Shown: positions 32,207 through 41,237 of the stretch, in pieces | How the letters are laid out: every line of letters begins with the position of its first letter | Position numbering within the stretch: position 1 is the first letter of the stretch | From: Spirochaetia bacterium | Lineage (GTDB): Bacteria > Spirochaetota > Spirochaetia > CAKZLE01 | Length of the DNA stretch: 49,937 nt | Direction of reading: 5' to 3' | Assembly: GCA_021736385.1 (NCBI GenBank) | Contig: JAIPFY010000019.1 | Span: forward strand, 1 to 49,937 | The notes under the pieces: generated by a model | Database searches by the model: none | What the model was told of the DNA's origin: nothing | What the model saw: only the letters and a program-made list of their open reading frames with translations | Program-made: the position numbers and the translations under genes

Positions 32207-34123
32207 ATGATGAGAACACATATGCAGATTCTTGAGACGATGCTCGGACACCTCGCCCCTGATACAGACCATGCGGCCTGGAATCAGTTCTCACAGCGAC
32301 TCGAGCAGTATTTCCCCAAGCTGTTCACCTATCTCAAAGAGCTCTATGGAGGGGATGATGACTTCCTCTTCTTCCTGGAGGACCTGTTGGCGGCGATGTG
32401 GGACTCTGATCAGAGACGATCGGTATCCCTTCGCTCACGGGATCTGAAGCATGATGCACGAAGCAGGTGGTTCATGAGTAATGAGCTGGTCGGGGGGATC
32501 TGCTATGTGGATCTGTTTGCCGGCGATATCGCGAAGCTGATCGATCGTCTTGACTATATCGAGGAGCTGGGGATCAACTATCTGCATCTGATGCCGATGT
32601 TCGCCGCTCCTGAAGATGAGAATGACGGCGGGTACGCCGTCTCCAGCTACAGGGCACTCAGCGATGATCTGGGCAGTATCGATGATCTGCGCGCCCTTGC
32701 AGAGCAGATGCACCGCAGAGGTATGGTCCTTGTTGCCGATTTCATCCTCAATCACACCTCTGATCAGCACCAATGGGCGAAAAGCGCATTGGCGGGTGAT
32801 CCCTTCTATGCTGACTTCTATTTCATCTTCCCCGACCGGTTCGAGCCTGATCAGTATCAACGTCACCTCCGCGATATCTTCCCTGAGGTGCGTAAGGGGA
32901 GTTTTACCTACCATCAGCAGTTGGATGGCTGGGTCTGGACGACGTTCAACTCCTTTCAGTGGGATCTGAACTATCAGAATCATGATGTGTTCCTTGCCAT
33001 GGCAGGTGAGATGCTCTTTCTTGCGAATACCGGGATCGATGTCCTGAGGTTCGATGCCGTGGCTTTCACCTGGAAGGAGAAGGGGACTCGATGTGAGAGT
33101 CTGCCGAAGGCCCATACACTCGTCCGTGCGTTCAGGACCCTTGCACGGATCGCCGCTCCCTCCATGGTATTCAAGTCGGAGGCGATCGTCCATCCTGAAG
33201 AGGTCCTGAGCTATATCGACCCTGACGAGTGTGAGCTCTCCTACAACCCGCTGCTGATGGCGACCTCCTGGGAGGCGCTTGCCGCAAGGGATCCGAAGCT
33301 CCTTGAGAAGTCGGTGCATGACCGGTACCGGCTGCAGCATGGCTGCGCCTGGGTCAACTATGTCCGGTGTCATGATGACATCGGATGGACCTTCGACGAT
33401 GATGATGCCTGGACGCTCGGGATCGATCCCCAGGGGCACCGGTCGTTTCTCAATGACTTCTATACCGGGAGGTTCCCTGGAAGCTTTGCCCGAGGGCTGC
33501 CGTTCCAGGAGAACCCCGAGACCGGTGACTGTCGTATCTCCGGGACCTGCGCATCTCTGGCAGGACTGGAGAAGGGGCTGCTTGAGCATGACAGGAGAGA
33601 GATCGATCTTGCTCTGTCGAAGATCGAACTGCTGTACGGTATCGCATGCACGCTCGGAGGTATTCCCCTGATCTATCTCGGGGACGAACTCGGCCGCTGC
33701 AATGATTATAGCTATGCCGATGACCCGGCCAGGCGCGGTGATTCCCGCTGGGTACATCGGATTGCCTTCGACTGGGAAGCAGCAGAAGACCGGCATGTCC
33801 CGGGGACAGTCGCTCATACGCTCTTTACGAAGATGAGAAGACTGATCACTGTCAGAAAACAGCTGCAGGTCCTTGCCGATGGTGCGCTCCATGTGCATCA
33901 GGGACATACTCCGCATCTGTTCGCGTTCGACCGGATGAATGCTGTGCACCGTGTCACCATCCTTGCGAATTTCTCTGACCGGCCGGTCTCTCTTGATGAC
34001 AGCCGAATCGTCAGATCTCACACCACCTACCGGGATCTGCTTTCGCAGAGACCGGTACAGCGGGGGTCTGTGATGGATCCCTGGCAGTTCATGATCATTG
34101 AGGAGTATACTGATGGGAACTGA
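32207..34123 (+). CDS. Amylosucrase-type GH13 enzyme
   Basis: Protein of 638 residues with the full GH13_4 layout. The N-terminal helical domain includes LEDLLAAMWDSDQRRS, followed by WFMSNELVGGICYVDLFAGD. The catalytic residues are Asp283 (DVLRFDAVAF), Glu325 (FKSEAIVHP) and Asp390 (YVRCHDDIGW). Amylosucrase splits sucrose, makes alpha-1,4-glucan and frees fructose; close relatives hydrolyse sucrose or form other alpha-glucosides. There is no signal peptide, so it acts in the cytoplasm. It follows lacI by 15 bases and overlaps the GH65 gene. The exact product is not decidable from sequence. Confidence 0.88.
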   Translation: MMRTHMQILETMLGHLAPDTDHAAWNQFSQRLEQYFPKLFTYLKELYGGDDDFLFFLEDLLAAMWDSDQRRSVSLRSRDLKHDARSRWFMSNELVGGICYVDLFAGDIAKLIDRLDYIEELGINYLHLMPMFAAPEDENDGGYAVSSYRALSDDLGSIDDLRALAEQMHRRGMVLVADFILNHTSDQHQWAKSALAGDPFYADFYFIFPDRFEPDQYQRHLRDIFPEVRKGSFTYHQQLDGWVWTTFNSFQWDLNYQNHDVFLAMAGEMLFLANTGIDVLRFDAVAFTWKEKGTRCESLPKAHTLVRAFRTLARIAAPSMVFKSEAIVHPEEVLSYIDPDECELSYNPLLMATSWEALAARDPKLLEKSVHDRYRLQHGCAWVNYVRCHDDIGWTFDDDDAWTLGIDPQGHRSFLNDFYTGRFPGSFARGLPFQENPETGDCRISGTCASLAGLEKGLLEHDRREIDLALSKIELLYGIACTLGGIPLIYLGDELGRCNDYSYADDPARRGDSRWVHRIAFDWEAAEDRHVPGTVAHTLFTKMRRLITVRKQLQVLADGALHVHQGHTPHLFAFDRMNAVHRVTILANFSDRPVSLDDSRIVRSHTTYRDLLSQRPVQRGSVMDPWQFMIIEEYTDGN

Positions 34124-37061
34124 ATGGCAACTGATCGAAGAGGGCTATGATCGGGCTATCCACGCAAAGCAGGAGAGTCTCTTCGCCCTTGGAAACGGGT
34201 ATCTGGGGATGAGGGGGTTCTTCGAGGAACGGACTCCCGCATACCATCCGGGAGTGTTCATCAACGGGTTCTATGAGCTGGAACCGATCTCCTACGGGGA
34301 GCGGGCCTACGGCTATGCCGAGATGAATCAGACCATGCTCGATCTCCCCGATGCCCGGTTCGTCCAGATCGTTGCTGACGGTGAGCCGGTCCTGCTGCAT
34401 ACCGGTACCATCCACAACCAGAGGCGTATCCTCGATATGAAGGAGGGGGTGCTCTTCCGTGAGCTCGACTGGGAGAGTAGTGAGGGATCGAGGCTGGTCA
34501 TCACCTGGGAGACGTTCATCTCCTATACCCATCAGCATACCGGAGCGGTGAAGGTGAGCGTACGCTCGGTGAGCTGTAATCGGGTCGAGATCCACTCCTC
34601 CATCGCGATGCCCTCCACCCGTACCGTGGATGCGCACGACCCGCGTGTCGGCACCTCCTCGGATACGCGCAATCTGCATCTTGAACAGATCACCTATGGT
34701 GAGCAGGCCCCGTATCCCCTGACCGCCGAGTTCTCCACGAAGCGCAGCGGGATGACCCTGTTCTGCGGTTCTGTGCATCATCAGATCTGTGCAGAGAGTA
34801 CCTCGATGGTCCAGTATGATGATGAGCCGTTTCTCAGGCTGGTCTGTGCCTCTGAGTATCAGCAGCCGCTGTCTGTGACCAAACTCTTCTTCTATGAGAC
34901 AGCGCTCTCTGCTGAAGCCGATGAGGCACGCAGGCGCATCTCCTCTCTGCTCGACGGGGCCGAGCATATCAGCTATGATGAGCTCAGAGCCGGTCAGCGC
35001 AGTCGGCTTGCAGAGCTGTGGGCCCGGACAGCTATCAGCATCCCGGAAGACCCCGAACTCGAGAAGGTGCTCCGTTTCGATATGTTCCAGCTGTATCAAT
35101 CGGTGGGAAAGGACGGGAAACGAAGCCTTTCAGCCAAGGGCCTTACCGGAGGCGGCTATGAAGGTCACTATTTCTGGGATACAGAGATCTACGGGATGCC
35201 GTTCTTCACCTATACGCAGCCTGAGATCGCACGGGATCTGCTGAAGTACCGGATCTCCACGATCAGCAAGGCTAGAGAGCGTGCCGTACAGATGAGTCAG
35301 AAGGGGATCCTGTTCCCCTGGAGGACCATCAATGGGGATGAGGCCTCTGCCTATTACCCTGCCGGGACTGCTCAGTATCATATCAATGCCGATATCGCCT
35401 ACAGCCTGATCACCTACTGTGATATCACCGGGGATGATACGATCATGTCCGAAGGCGGGGCACAGCTGCTCTTCGAGACTGCCAGGTTCTGGTATGATCT
35501 GGGGTTCTTCAGTGAACGCAGGGGCGGGGCCTTCTGTATCCATGAGGTCACAGGCCCTGATGAGTATTCAGCGCTGGTGAACAACAATCTCTATACCAAC
35601 GTCATGGCTGAATACAATCTGCGTTCGGCAAGTGATCTCTACCTCCGTGCCTGTGAGCAGTTCCCTCAGCTGATAGAACAGCTGCAGGAGCGTATCGGAC
35701 TGACTGCCGAGGAGCCTGCCCGGTGGGCAGAGGCTGCACGGAAGATGTATCTGCCCTTTGACCGGGAGCTTGCCCTCCATCCTCAGGATGAGAGTTTCCT
35801 TGACAGGGAGCGCTGGGATTTCGCAGCAGTCCCGAAGGATCAGTATCCGCTGCTGCTGCATTTCCATCCGCTGGTCATCTATCGGTATCAGGTGCTCAAG
35901 CAGGCGGATGTGGTGCTTGCCCATGTCCTGCTGCCTGATCGGTTCCCCTGGTATGAGAAACGACGCGACTTCCGGTACTATGAGGAGCTCACGACAGGTG
36001 ACAGTTCCCTCTCTGCCTGTATCCAGGGGATCCTGGCATTCGAACTCGATGACCATCACAGGGCGCTGGAGCATGTGAGGACCACTGCCTTCGTCGACAT
36101 GCATGATGTCAAGGGCAATGTACGTGATGGACTGCATACTGCCGCCATGGGAGGTGCCTGGATGGCTCTGGTCTTCGGCCTTGCCGGTATGAGGCGCAGC
36201 GGTCCCCGTGTCTCCTTCTCCCCGGTGACTCCCGATTCACTGCCTTCCTACTCGTTCGTGATCACCATACAGGGCAGCAGACTGTCGGTCTCTGTCACGA
36301 AAGAATACACTGGCTACCGCATCATCTCAGGACCTGATCTGCAGATCACCCATCAGGGGGACCTGCTGACCGTTCCAGCTGAGCATGCGGTGACCGTACC
36401 GACAGCCCCGGGGTTCAAAGCGGTGATCTTTGACCTCGACGGCGTGATCACCTCCACTGATATCTTTCACTACCGGGCTTGGAAACAGCTTGCCGATGAG
36501 CGGGGCTGGGAGTTCGACCGTGAACTGAATGAACAGCTCCGTGGTGTCTCACGAAGAGACTCCCTGCAGATCATCTGTCGTCACAATGGGGTCACGCTTA
36601 CCGAAGAGGAGCTTCAGGAAGCCACAGACCGTAAGAACAGCACTTACCGCAGCCTGCTTGAGCAGATGGACAGTACGTCGCTGCTGCCGGGGTTCAGGGA
36701 GCTGTGTGCAGAGCTCAGAGCTCATGATGTGCGTATCGGGGTCGCCTCTGTCAGTCACAATGCTCCGTTCATCATCAGACAGCTGCAGATCGGACCGCTG
36801 ATCGATTTCATCGCCCCTGCCGATCAGACGGCAGCGGGGAAACCCGATCCTGAGATCTTCGTCAGATGTTCAGAGCACTTCGCGGTACCCAGAGGCTCCT
36901 GTGCGGCCTGTGAGGATGCCTCGGCAGGGATCGAAGCGATCAGAGCCGCGGGTATGAAGTGTGTGGGGATCGGTGGCGCGGTGAAGGCGCAGGACTGTGA
37001 TCTGCATGTCTCGGGAGTCTCCGAGCTCTCCTATGGTGATCTGGCAGCCCTCTGGGACTGA
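34113..37061 (+). CDS. GH65 glycoside phosphorylase fused to beta-phosphoglucomutase
   Basis: Two enzymes in one chain of 982 residues. Residues 1-765 are a GH65 inverting phosphorylase (maltose, trehalose, kojibiose or nigerose type), with SLFALGNGYLGMRGFFEE, KGLTGGGYEGHYFWDTE and the catalytic Glu484 in VTGPDEYS. It should yield beta-glucose 1-phosphate. Residues about 768-982 are a HAD-type beta-phosphoglucomutase, with the nucleophile in FDLDGVITSTDIFHYRAW and later KPDPEIF and CEDASAGIEA, which makes glucose 6-phosphate. I start at ATG 34113, with GAGGAG seven bases upstream; TTG 34098 overlaps that site. It overlaps the GH13 gene by 11 bases. Confidence 0.93.
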   Translation: MGTEWQLIEEGYDRAIHAKQESLFALGNGYLGMRGFFEERTPAYHPGVFINGFYELEPISYGERAYGYAEMNQTMLDLPDARFVQIVADGEPVLLHTGTIHNQRRILDMKEGVLFRELDWESSEGSRLVITWETFISYTHQHTGAVKVSVRSVSCNRVEIHSSIAMPSTRTVDAHDPRVGTSSDTRNLHLEQITYGEQAPYPLTAEFSTKRSGMTLFCGSVHHQICAESTSMVQYDDEPFLRLVCASEYQQPLSVTKLFFYETALSAEADEARRRISSLLDGAEHISYDELRAGQRSRLAELWARTAISIPEDPELEKVLRFDMFQLYQSVGKDGKRSLSAKGLTGGGYEGHYFWDTEIYGMPFFTYTQPEIARDLLKYRISTISKARERAVQMSQKGILFPWRTINGDEASAYYPAGTAQYHINADIAYSLITYCDITGDDTIMSEGGAQLLFETARFWYDLGFFSERRGGAFCIHEVTGPDEYSALVNNNLYTNVMAEYNLRSASDLYLRACEQFPQLIEQLQERIGLTAEEPARWAEAARKMYLPFDRELALHPQDESFLDRERWDFAAVPKDQYPLLLHFHPLVIYRYQVLKQADVVLAHVLLPDRFPWYEKRRDFRYYEELTTGDSSLSACIQGILAFELDDHHRALEHVRTTAFVDMHDVKGNVRDGLHTAAMGGAWMALVFGLAGMRRSGPRVSFSPVTPDSLPSYSFVITIQGSRLSVSVTKEYTGYRIISGPDLQITHQGDLLTVPAEHAVTVPTAPGFKAVIFDLDGVITSTDIFHYRAWKQLADERGWEFDRELNEQLRGVSRRDSLQIICRHNGVTLTEEELQEATDRKNSTYRSLLEQMDSTSLLPGFRELCAELRAHDVRIGVASVSHNAPFIIRQLQIGPLIDFIAPADQTAAGKPDPEIFVRCSEHFAVPRGSCAACEDASAGIEAIRAAGMKCVGIGGAVKAQDCDLHVSGVSELSYGDLAALWD

Positions 37062-37066
37062 TCTGC

Positions 37067-37981
37067 CTATTTCCAGTAGTCCTTGTCATGATCACTCTCT
37101 ACCCCTTCGAGCAGCGGAGCTGGGTAGGGGGTGAACAGGGACTGATCGGCAAGTTCGGTATCGATCAGTTCGAGCCGCAGCAGTTCCCTGCAGGTCTCTC
37201 GTGAGATGATGTTGTTCCTGAAATCCTCGATCCTGGCTTTGAAATAGGTCTGATGCGTGGTGAAGGGGAGCATCTTCGTATAGAACGCAGCGATCGTCTC
37301 GACCGTGGGGTGGTTGTGCATGATCCGCCGGAGCAGGGACCGGTACTCGGAGGATTGAGGGTCTGTCTCATCGATGACTTCGAACAGCTTCGGGCCGTAG
37401 AGCATGAGCAGCAGTCGGTTGTCCTGATGGAAGGTCTCTTCCTGGTGGACCTCTGAGAGTTCACGATAGGCGGCAAAGAGAAAGAGGCGGGTGAGGAAGT
37501 TATCCTGTATGGTCCTGTTCCTCAGCCGGTCGTCTTCCTCTATGGGGTAGTCGGGGTAGCGCTGCATGATGGTGCCGGCAAAGAATCCGTTGCAGGTGTC
37601 GACCACGGGGGCTTTCTCGACGCCTGAATAGACTTTGATCTTCCTGATGCCCATCGTCGGTGATTTTGACTTGAAGATGAAGCCGTCCACATGGTCTGCG
37701 AGCTCTGAGATGAAGGAGTCAGTGAACGCATTCATGCGGTCAGTGAGATCCAGCCCTGTAGCCGGTTGTATCAGTCTCAGACTGCCTGCCTGCTTCACGA
37801 TACGGATCGTATCGCGGGGAGTCCCCAGACCGATGGCTACTTCCGGGCAGATGAGGTGGTATTCCACGAAGGGCGCAAGGCCCTGAATGAACTTCGAGGG
37901 GACCAGAGAGCCGTTGTACCGGACCTTCTCATACTCCAGACAAGCACTCGAGACTACGATAGGGCGGGGTTGATATACCAT
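37067..37981 (-). CDS. DUF523-DUF1722 (YbgA-like) protein
   Basis: Protein of 304 residues. The N-terminal DUF523 part (about 1-150) has SSACLEYEKVRYNG and LICPEVAIGLGTPRD, features of the TudS thiouracil desulfurase group that holds an iron-sulfur cluster. The expected third cluster cysteine, in SPSCG, is replaced: here the string is KSKSPTMGIRK. The C-terminal DUF1722 part (about 180-295) carries the YbgA-like helices, with LMLYGPKLFE-like and HNHPTVE. AGGAG lies seven bases before the ATG. It stands next to deoC on the same strand, with 25 bases between. Confidence 0.85.
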   Translation of the reverse strand: MVYQPRPIVVSSACLEYEKVRYNGSLVPSKFIQGLAPFVEYHLICPEVAIGLGTPRDTIRIVKQAGSLRLIQPATGLDLTDRMNAFTDSFISELADHVDGFIFKSKSPTMGIRKIKVYSGVEKAPVVDTCNGFFAGTIMQRYPDYPIEEDDRLRNRTIQDNFLTRLFLFAAYRELSEVHQEETFHQDNRLLLMLYGPKLFEVIDETDPQSSEYRSLLRRIMHNHPTVETIAAFYTKMLPFTTHQTYFKARIEDFRNNIISRETCRELLRLELIDTELADQSLFTPYPAPLLEGVESDHDKDYWK

Positions 37982-38006
37982 CGTGAACTCCTGTTCGGTA
38001 GCAGTT

Positions 38007-38729
38007 CTACAGCGTGTTGTTTTCGAGTCGTGTTCTCAGTTCTCCAAGGATCGCAGTCGTTGAGGTGGTCCCGACGCGGGAGACACCCAGGGATCTCATC
38101 AGCAGGACGTCATCGAGGGTCTTGATCCCTCCGGCTGCTTTGATCTTCGTGGGAGGGGTGACGAACTCTTTCATGAGTTCCAGATCCATCAGGGTAGCCC
38201 CTTTGTAGGCATAGAACCCGTTAGGCTGTTTGACGAACCCGTATCCTGTAGAGGTCTTCACGTAGGGGACTTCCAGAGAGCTGCAGATCTTGCAGAGCTC
38301 TATGATCTCCTCCTCTCCGAGAAAGTCATTCTCGAAGATGACTTTCAGCAGGACGCCGCTCTCTTTGGCAAGCTGCCATATCGTCATCACCTCATATTCT
38401 ATGAAATCCCAGTTCCCGCCCAGGGCTTTACCGACATTGATGACCATGTCGATCTCCTGTGCGCCGTCTGCGATGGCCTGTTCCGCCTCAGCTTCTTTCA
38501 CCACGGTGTCGCAGTTCCCGTGGGGGAAGGATACCACCGTGCCGATCTTCACCGGGCTTCCTGACAGGACTGATACGGCAAAGGGCAGTGCATAGGGTTT
38601 GATGCAGACAGAAGCTGTTCTGTACTGCAGTGCCGTCTCGCATCCTTCGATCAGCTGGTCGTCGGTGAGTGCAGGATGAAGCAGTGAATGATCGATCATC
38701 CCTGCGATGTCGCTGTATGTGATTGCCAT
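38007..38729 (-). CDS. deoC: Deoxyribose-phosphate aldolase
   Basis: Cytoplasmic class I aldolase of 240 residues that splits 2-deoxyribose 5-phosphate into glyceraldehyde 3-phosphate and acetaldehyde. The Schiff-base Lys lies in YVKTSTGYGF, the second conserved Lys in KIKAAGGIKT, and the substrate site in TVVSFPHGNCDT. I choose the ATG at 38729 with GGAGG eight bases upstream, rather than the longer frame at 38777. It sits upstream of the DUF523-DUF1722 gene. It serves nucleoside catabolism. Confidence 0.96.
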   Translation of the reverse strand: MAITYSDIAGMIDHSLLHPALTDDQLIEGCETALQYRTASVCIKPYALPFAVSVLSGSPVKIGTVVSFPHGNCDTVVKEAEAEQAIADGAQEIDMVINVGKALGGNWDFIEYEVMTIWQLAKESGVLLKVIFENDFLGEEEIIELCKICSSLEVPYVKTSTGYGFVKQPNGFYAYKGATLMDLELMKEFVTPPTKIKAAGGIKTLDDVLLMRSLGVSRVGTTSTTAILGELRTRLENNTL

Positions 38730-38828
38730 AACATGATCCTCCGCCTGAAGTGCAGTAATGTAGGTATAGTATATCATGAACTCATGATATGACTATACCT
38801 TTTTGGGGATCTTACCTGCGCTCTGCTG

Positions 38829-39323
38829 TTATGATTTGAGCAGTTGTCGGTCGCCGAACGCACGGTCAAGGACCAGTTCCACATAATCCTGCGGAAGATG
38901 GGTCATGTCTATGATCTCCCGGGGGTTCTTTCCCATCTTATGGAGTCTGAGGATCACCTGTCTCATGGATTCTCCGACTTCGATCAGATGTCCATCCGGG
39001 TCGAAACAACGGAACACCTGCTGATTCCAGGACTGCATCTCGATGGGATGCAGGAACGAGGTCTTCGCCTGTTCCAGCCGATGATAGTCACTGATGATAT
39101 CATCAGATTCGAAGTAGACAGCCGAGTGGTGGTCTTCCGGCTGCCGGGCGGTGGTCTTCCCGGTCATCATCTCATAGTGTGAGGCATCGTGCAGGGCAAG
39201 CCCCCCTTCGAGCGTGACGTGTGTGCCGAAATCATGAATGATCTTCATCGAGAACAGGTCTGCATAGAATCGTTTGGCCCGTGAAATATCCTGTACCAGA
39301 AGCAGTGTGTGTTTCAGTCTCAT
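38829..39323 (-). CDS. VOC-family (glyoxalase-like) protein
   Basis: Protein of 164 residues. The first 115 form a vicinal-oxygen-chelate domain, opening LKHTLLLVQDISRAKRFYADLF and closing FRCFDPDGHLIEVGES with the metal-ligand Glu. The last 45 residues are a helical extension, starting MRQVILRLHKMGKN and including DMTHLPQDYVELVL, not part of the usual domain. The ATG at 39323 has GGAGGG four bases upstream. It is divergent from the next gene. The substrate is unknown. Confidence 0.88.
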   Translation of the reverse strand: MRLKHTLLLVQDISRAKRFYADLFSMKIIHDFGTHVTLEGGLALHDASHYEMMTGKTTARQPEDHHSAVYFESDDIISDYHRLEQAKTSFLHPIEMQSWNQQVFRCFDPDGHLIEVGESMRQVILRLHKMGKNPREIIDMTHLPQDYVELVLDRAFGDRQLLKS

Positions 39324-39502
39324 CTGACCCTCCAAGTGTTCTGTATCCATGTGCATATTGCATATGATGCAAGTATGTAATCATACCATGTAATGAATAT
39401 ACTGTAACTGATTATCTATCGGCAAGCTTCCTGCCTATACTTCTCAAACTACCGGTATGCAGGTATACTCAGGCAGTACTGACGTATAAGAGGTAATGTC
39501 CC
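39324..39502. promoter_or_regulatory. Divergent promoter region with inverted repeats
   Basis: A plausible plus-strand promoter is TTCTCA (39441-39446), 17 bases, TATACT (39464-39469). Two inverted repeats lie near the VOC gene: TTGCAT-ATG-ATGCAA (39358-39372) and GTATG-TAAT-CATAC (39373-39386). These may be operators for the VOC gene. Confidence 0.45.
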
Positions 39503-40273
39503 ATGATGTTCATCCTGACAGTCTCCTTTCTCTTCCTTACCGGCTCTCTTGCAGGATGGGTCATCGAGGTGTTCTTCAGGCGTACGGTCTCCCAGAAGCG
39601 GTGGATGAACCCCGGCTTTCTCAACGGACCCTATCTGCCCCTCTACGGGTTCAGCACCGTAGCCCTCTACTACCTCTCCAGTCTGACCCTGCCCCTGATC
39701 GTGAAGCTCGTCGTGCTCCTCTGCGCTGCTACAGCGCTGGAGCTGATCACCGGTCTGCTGTTCCTGCAGGTGTTCAACATCAGGTTGTGGGATTATTCAG
39801 ATCAGCTGCTCAACTTCCGGGGGGTCATCTGCCCGGTCTTCTCGCTGTTCTGGGGGATGCTCTCAGCCGTGTTCTACCTGCTGCTCTACCCGGTCCTCCA
39901 TCAGCGGCTGGTATACATCCTGTCGCATCTGGAACTTTCGTTCTTCATCGGTGTGCTCTTCGGGGTGCTCATGGTGGATGTGATCCACTCCTTCGATGTC
40001 GCAAGCCAGATCCGAAGGATCCTCAAAGAGCGGGAGTTCCGTGTACAGGTCAATTACGAACGTTTGAAGCTCGAGGTGAGCAGGTGGGCCGGCGAACGCA
40101 GTCTGAGACCGCGAAGGTCACGCTATCTGTTCCCCTTCAGCGGCAGGCGGCGTGCAGGTATCCGGGATACGATCGAGGCTGAGATCCTCCGGATGAAGCA
40201 GGGAGAACGCAGCAGGAAGGGACTGCTGAAGATCAGGCGCATACTGAACAAGGTAGATGAACATGACCGATGA
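39503..40273 (+). CDS. CmpB-like (ABC_trans_CmpB) membrane protein
   Basis: Membrane protein of 256 residues with about five helices in the first 170 residues. LAGWVIEVFFRRTVSQKRWMNPG and FLNGPYLPLYGF, then WDYSDQLLNFRGVICPVFSLFWG are the marks of the 'putative ABC transporter permease' CmpB family, whose function is not established. The C-terminal 80 residues are cytoplasmic and very basic. AGAGG lies upstream at a wide spacing. It overlaps the radical SAM gene start. Confidence 0.82.
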   Translation: MMFILTVSFLFLTGSLAGWVIEVFFRRTVSQKRWMNPGFLNGPYLPLYGFSTVALYYLSSLTLPLIVKLVVLLCAATALELITGLLFLQVFNIRLWDYSDQLLNFRGVICPVFSLFWGMLSAVFYLLLYPVLHQRLVYILSHLELSFFIGVLFGVLMVDVIHSFDVASQIRRILKEREFRVQVNYERLKLEVSRWAGERSLRPRRSRYLFPFSGRRRAGIRDTIEAEILRMKQGERSRKGLLKIRRILNKVDEHDR

Positions 40274-41228
40274 TGTGTATACCGAATCGTACCGGGCCTG
40301 CCGTCTGTGTCCGAATCTCTGCGGTGTCGACCGCCTGAACGGAGAGATGGGTCTCTGCGGAGAGGGGGGGCAGCTGCGTATCGCCTTTGCCGGTATCCAC
40401 AGGGGAGAGGAGCCTTGTATCAGTGTCACCGATCGAGGGTTCAGCGGCTCCGGTACTATCTTCTTCACCGGCTGTACGCTCGGCTGCAGGGATTGTCAGA
40501 ACGTTCAGATCAGTCGTGACCATCTCGGTGCGGAGGTCTCCGTCGAGGAGTTCTCGCGAATCTGTCTTGAACTGCAGCACCGGGGGGCGGCAAATATCAA
40601 TCTGGTGACCGGTACTCAGTTCATCCCCTCTATCGCAGCAGGTCTTCGTATGGCGAAGGCAGGGGGGCTGATCCTGCCGGTCATCTGGAACACCTCTTCG
40701 TTCGAGACGGTAGAAGCTCTGGGACTCATCGATGATCTGATCGATATCTATCTTGCGGACATCAAGAGCCTTGATGCGCAGCTGAACAGGGATTCCTGCG
40801 GTCATCCGTCATATGGACCTGTCGCTGTGCAGGTCATCGAGTACATGGCAGAACGGCATCAGCTCCGGTGGGATGATCAGGTGCTCCTGTCAGGAGTGAT
40901 CGTGAGGCATCTGGTGCTTCCGGGGTATCTTGAGCAGACTGCAGAGGTTCTCAGGTGGTTCTCAGAGCATACTGCCGCAGCTGCGGTACTCTCTCTGATG
41001 GTACAGTACATTCCCATGGACCGGGAACGGTGGATCGATGCGGTGGTGACCGAGTCCTGCTATGAGCAGCTCCTTGAGCTGCTTGATGAGGTCGGTATCG
41101 AAGACGGGTTCATCCAGGAGCTCGGGGATGAGGAGCCGTGGATCCCGGACTTCTCAGCCCGGAACCCATTCCCTGACTCCTTCTGCGATCCCGTCTGGCA
41201 CTGGTCCTGCTCATGGATTGACCGATAG
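40263..41228 (+). CDS. Radical SAM protein related to pyruvate formate-lyase activases
   Basis: Protein of 321 residues. The [4Fe-4S]/SAM motif is CTLGCRDCQN near residue 71. An N-terminal cysteine cluster (CRLCPNLCGVDR and GLCG) and the LVTGTQFIPSI segment match the small PflA-like proteins (COG1313 type). Its substrate is unknown. The start at 40263 has AAGG eight bases upstream; ATG 40257 is also possible. It overlaps the CmpB-like gene by 11 bases and is co-transcribed. Confidence 0.88.
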   Translation: MTDDVYTESYRACRLCPNLCGVDRLNGEMGLCGEGGQLRIAFAGIHRGEEPCISVTDRGFSGSGTIFFTGCTLGCRDCQNVQISRDHLGAEVSVEEFSRICLELQHRGAANINLVTGTQFIPSIAAGLRMAKAGGLILPVIWNTSSFETVEALGLIDDLIDIYLADIKSLDAQLNRDSCGHPSYGPVAVQVIEYMAERHQLRWDDQVLLSGVIVRHLVLPGYLEQTAEVLRWFSEHTAAAAVLSLMVQYIPMDRERWIDAVVTESCYEQLLELLDEVGIEDGFIQELGDEEPWIPDFSARNPFPDSFCDPVWHWSCSWIDR

Positions 41229-41237
41229 TCTCTGCGT

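Noticed and set aside
32435..34021. 528-codon minus-strand ORF opposite the amylosucrase gene
   Set aside because: It mirrors a well-defined enzyme, has a composition typical of antisense frames and no family motif.
34095..35099. 334-codon minus-strand ORF opposite the GH65 gene
   Set aside because: It is a shadow of a strongly conserved enzyme; no start signal or motif.
39496..40182. 228-codon plus-strand ORF overlapping the CmpB-like gene
   Set aside because: Different frame, rich in Arg, Pro and His as in shadow frames; the CmpB-like frame has family motifs and membrane helices.
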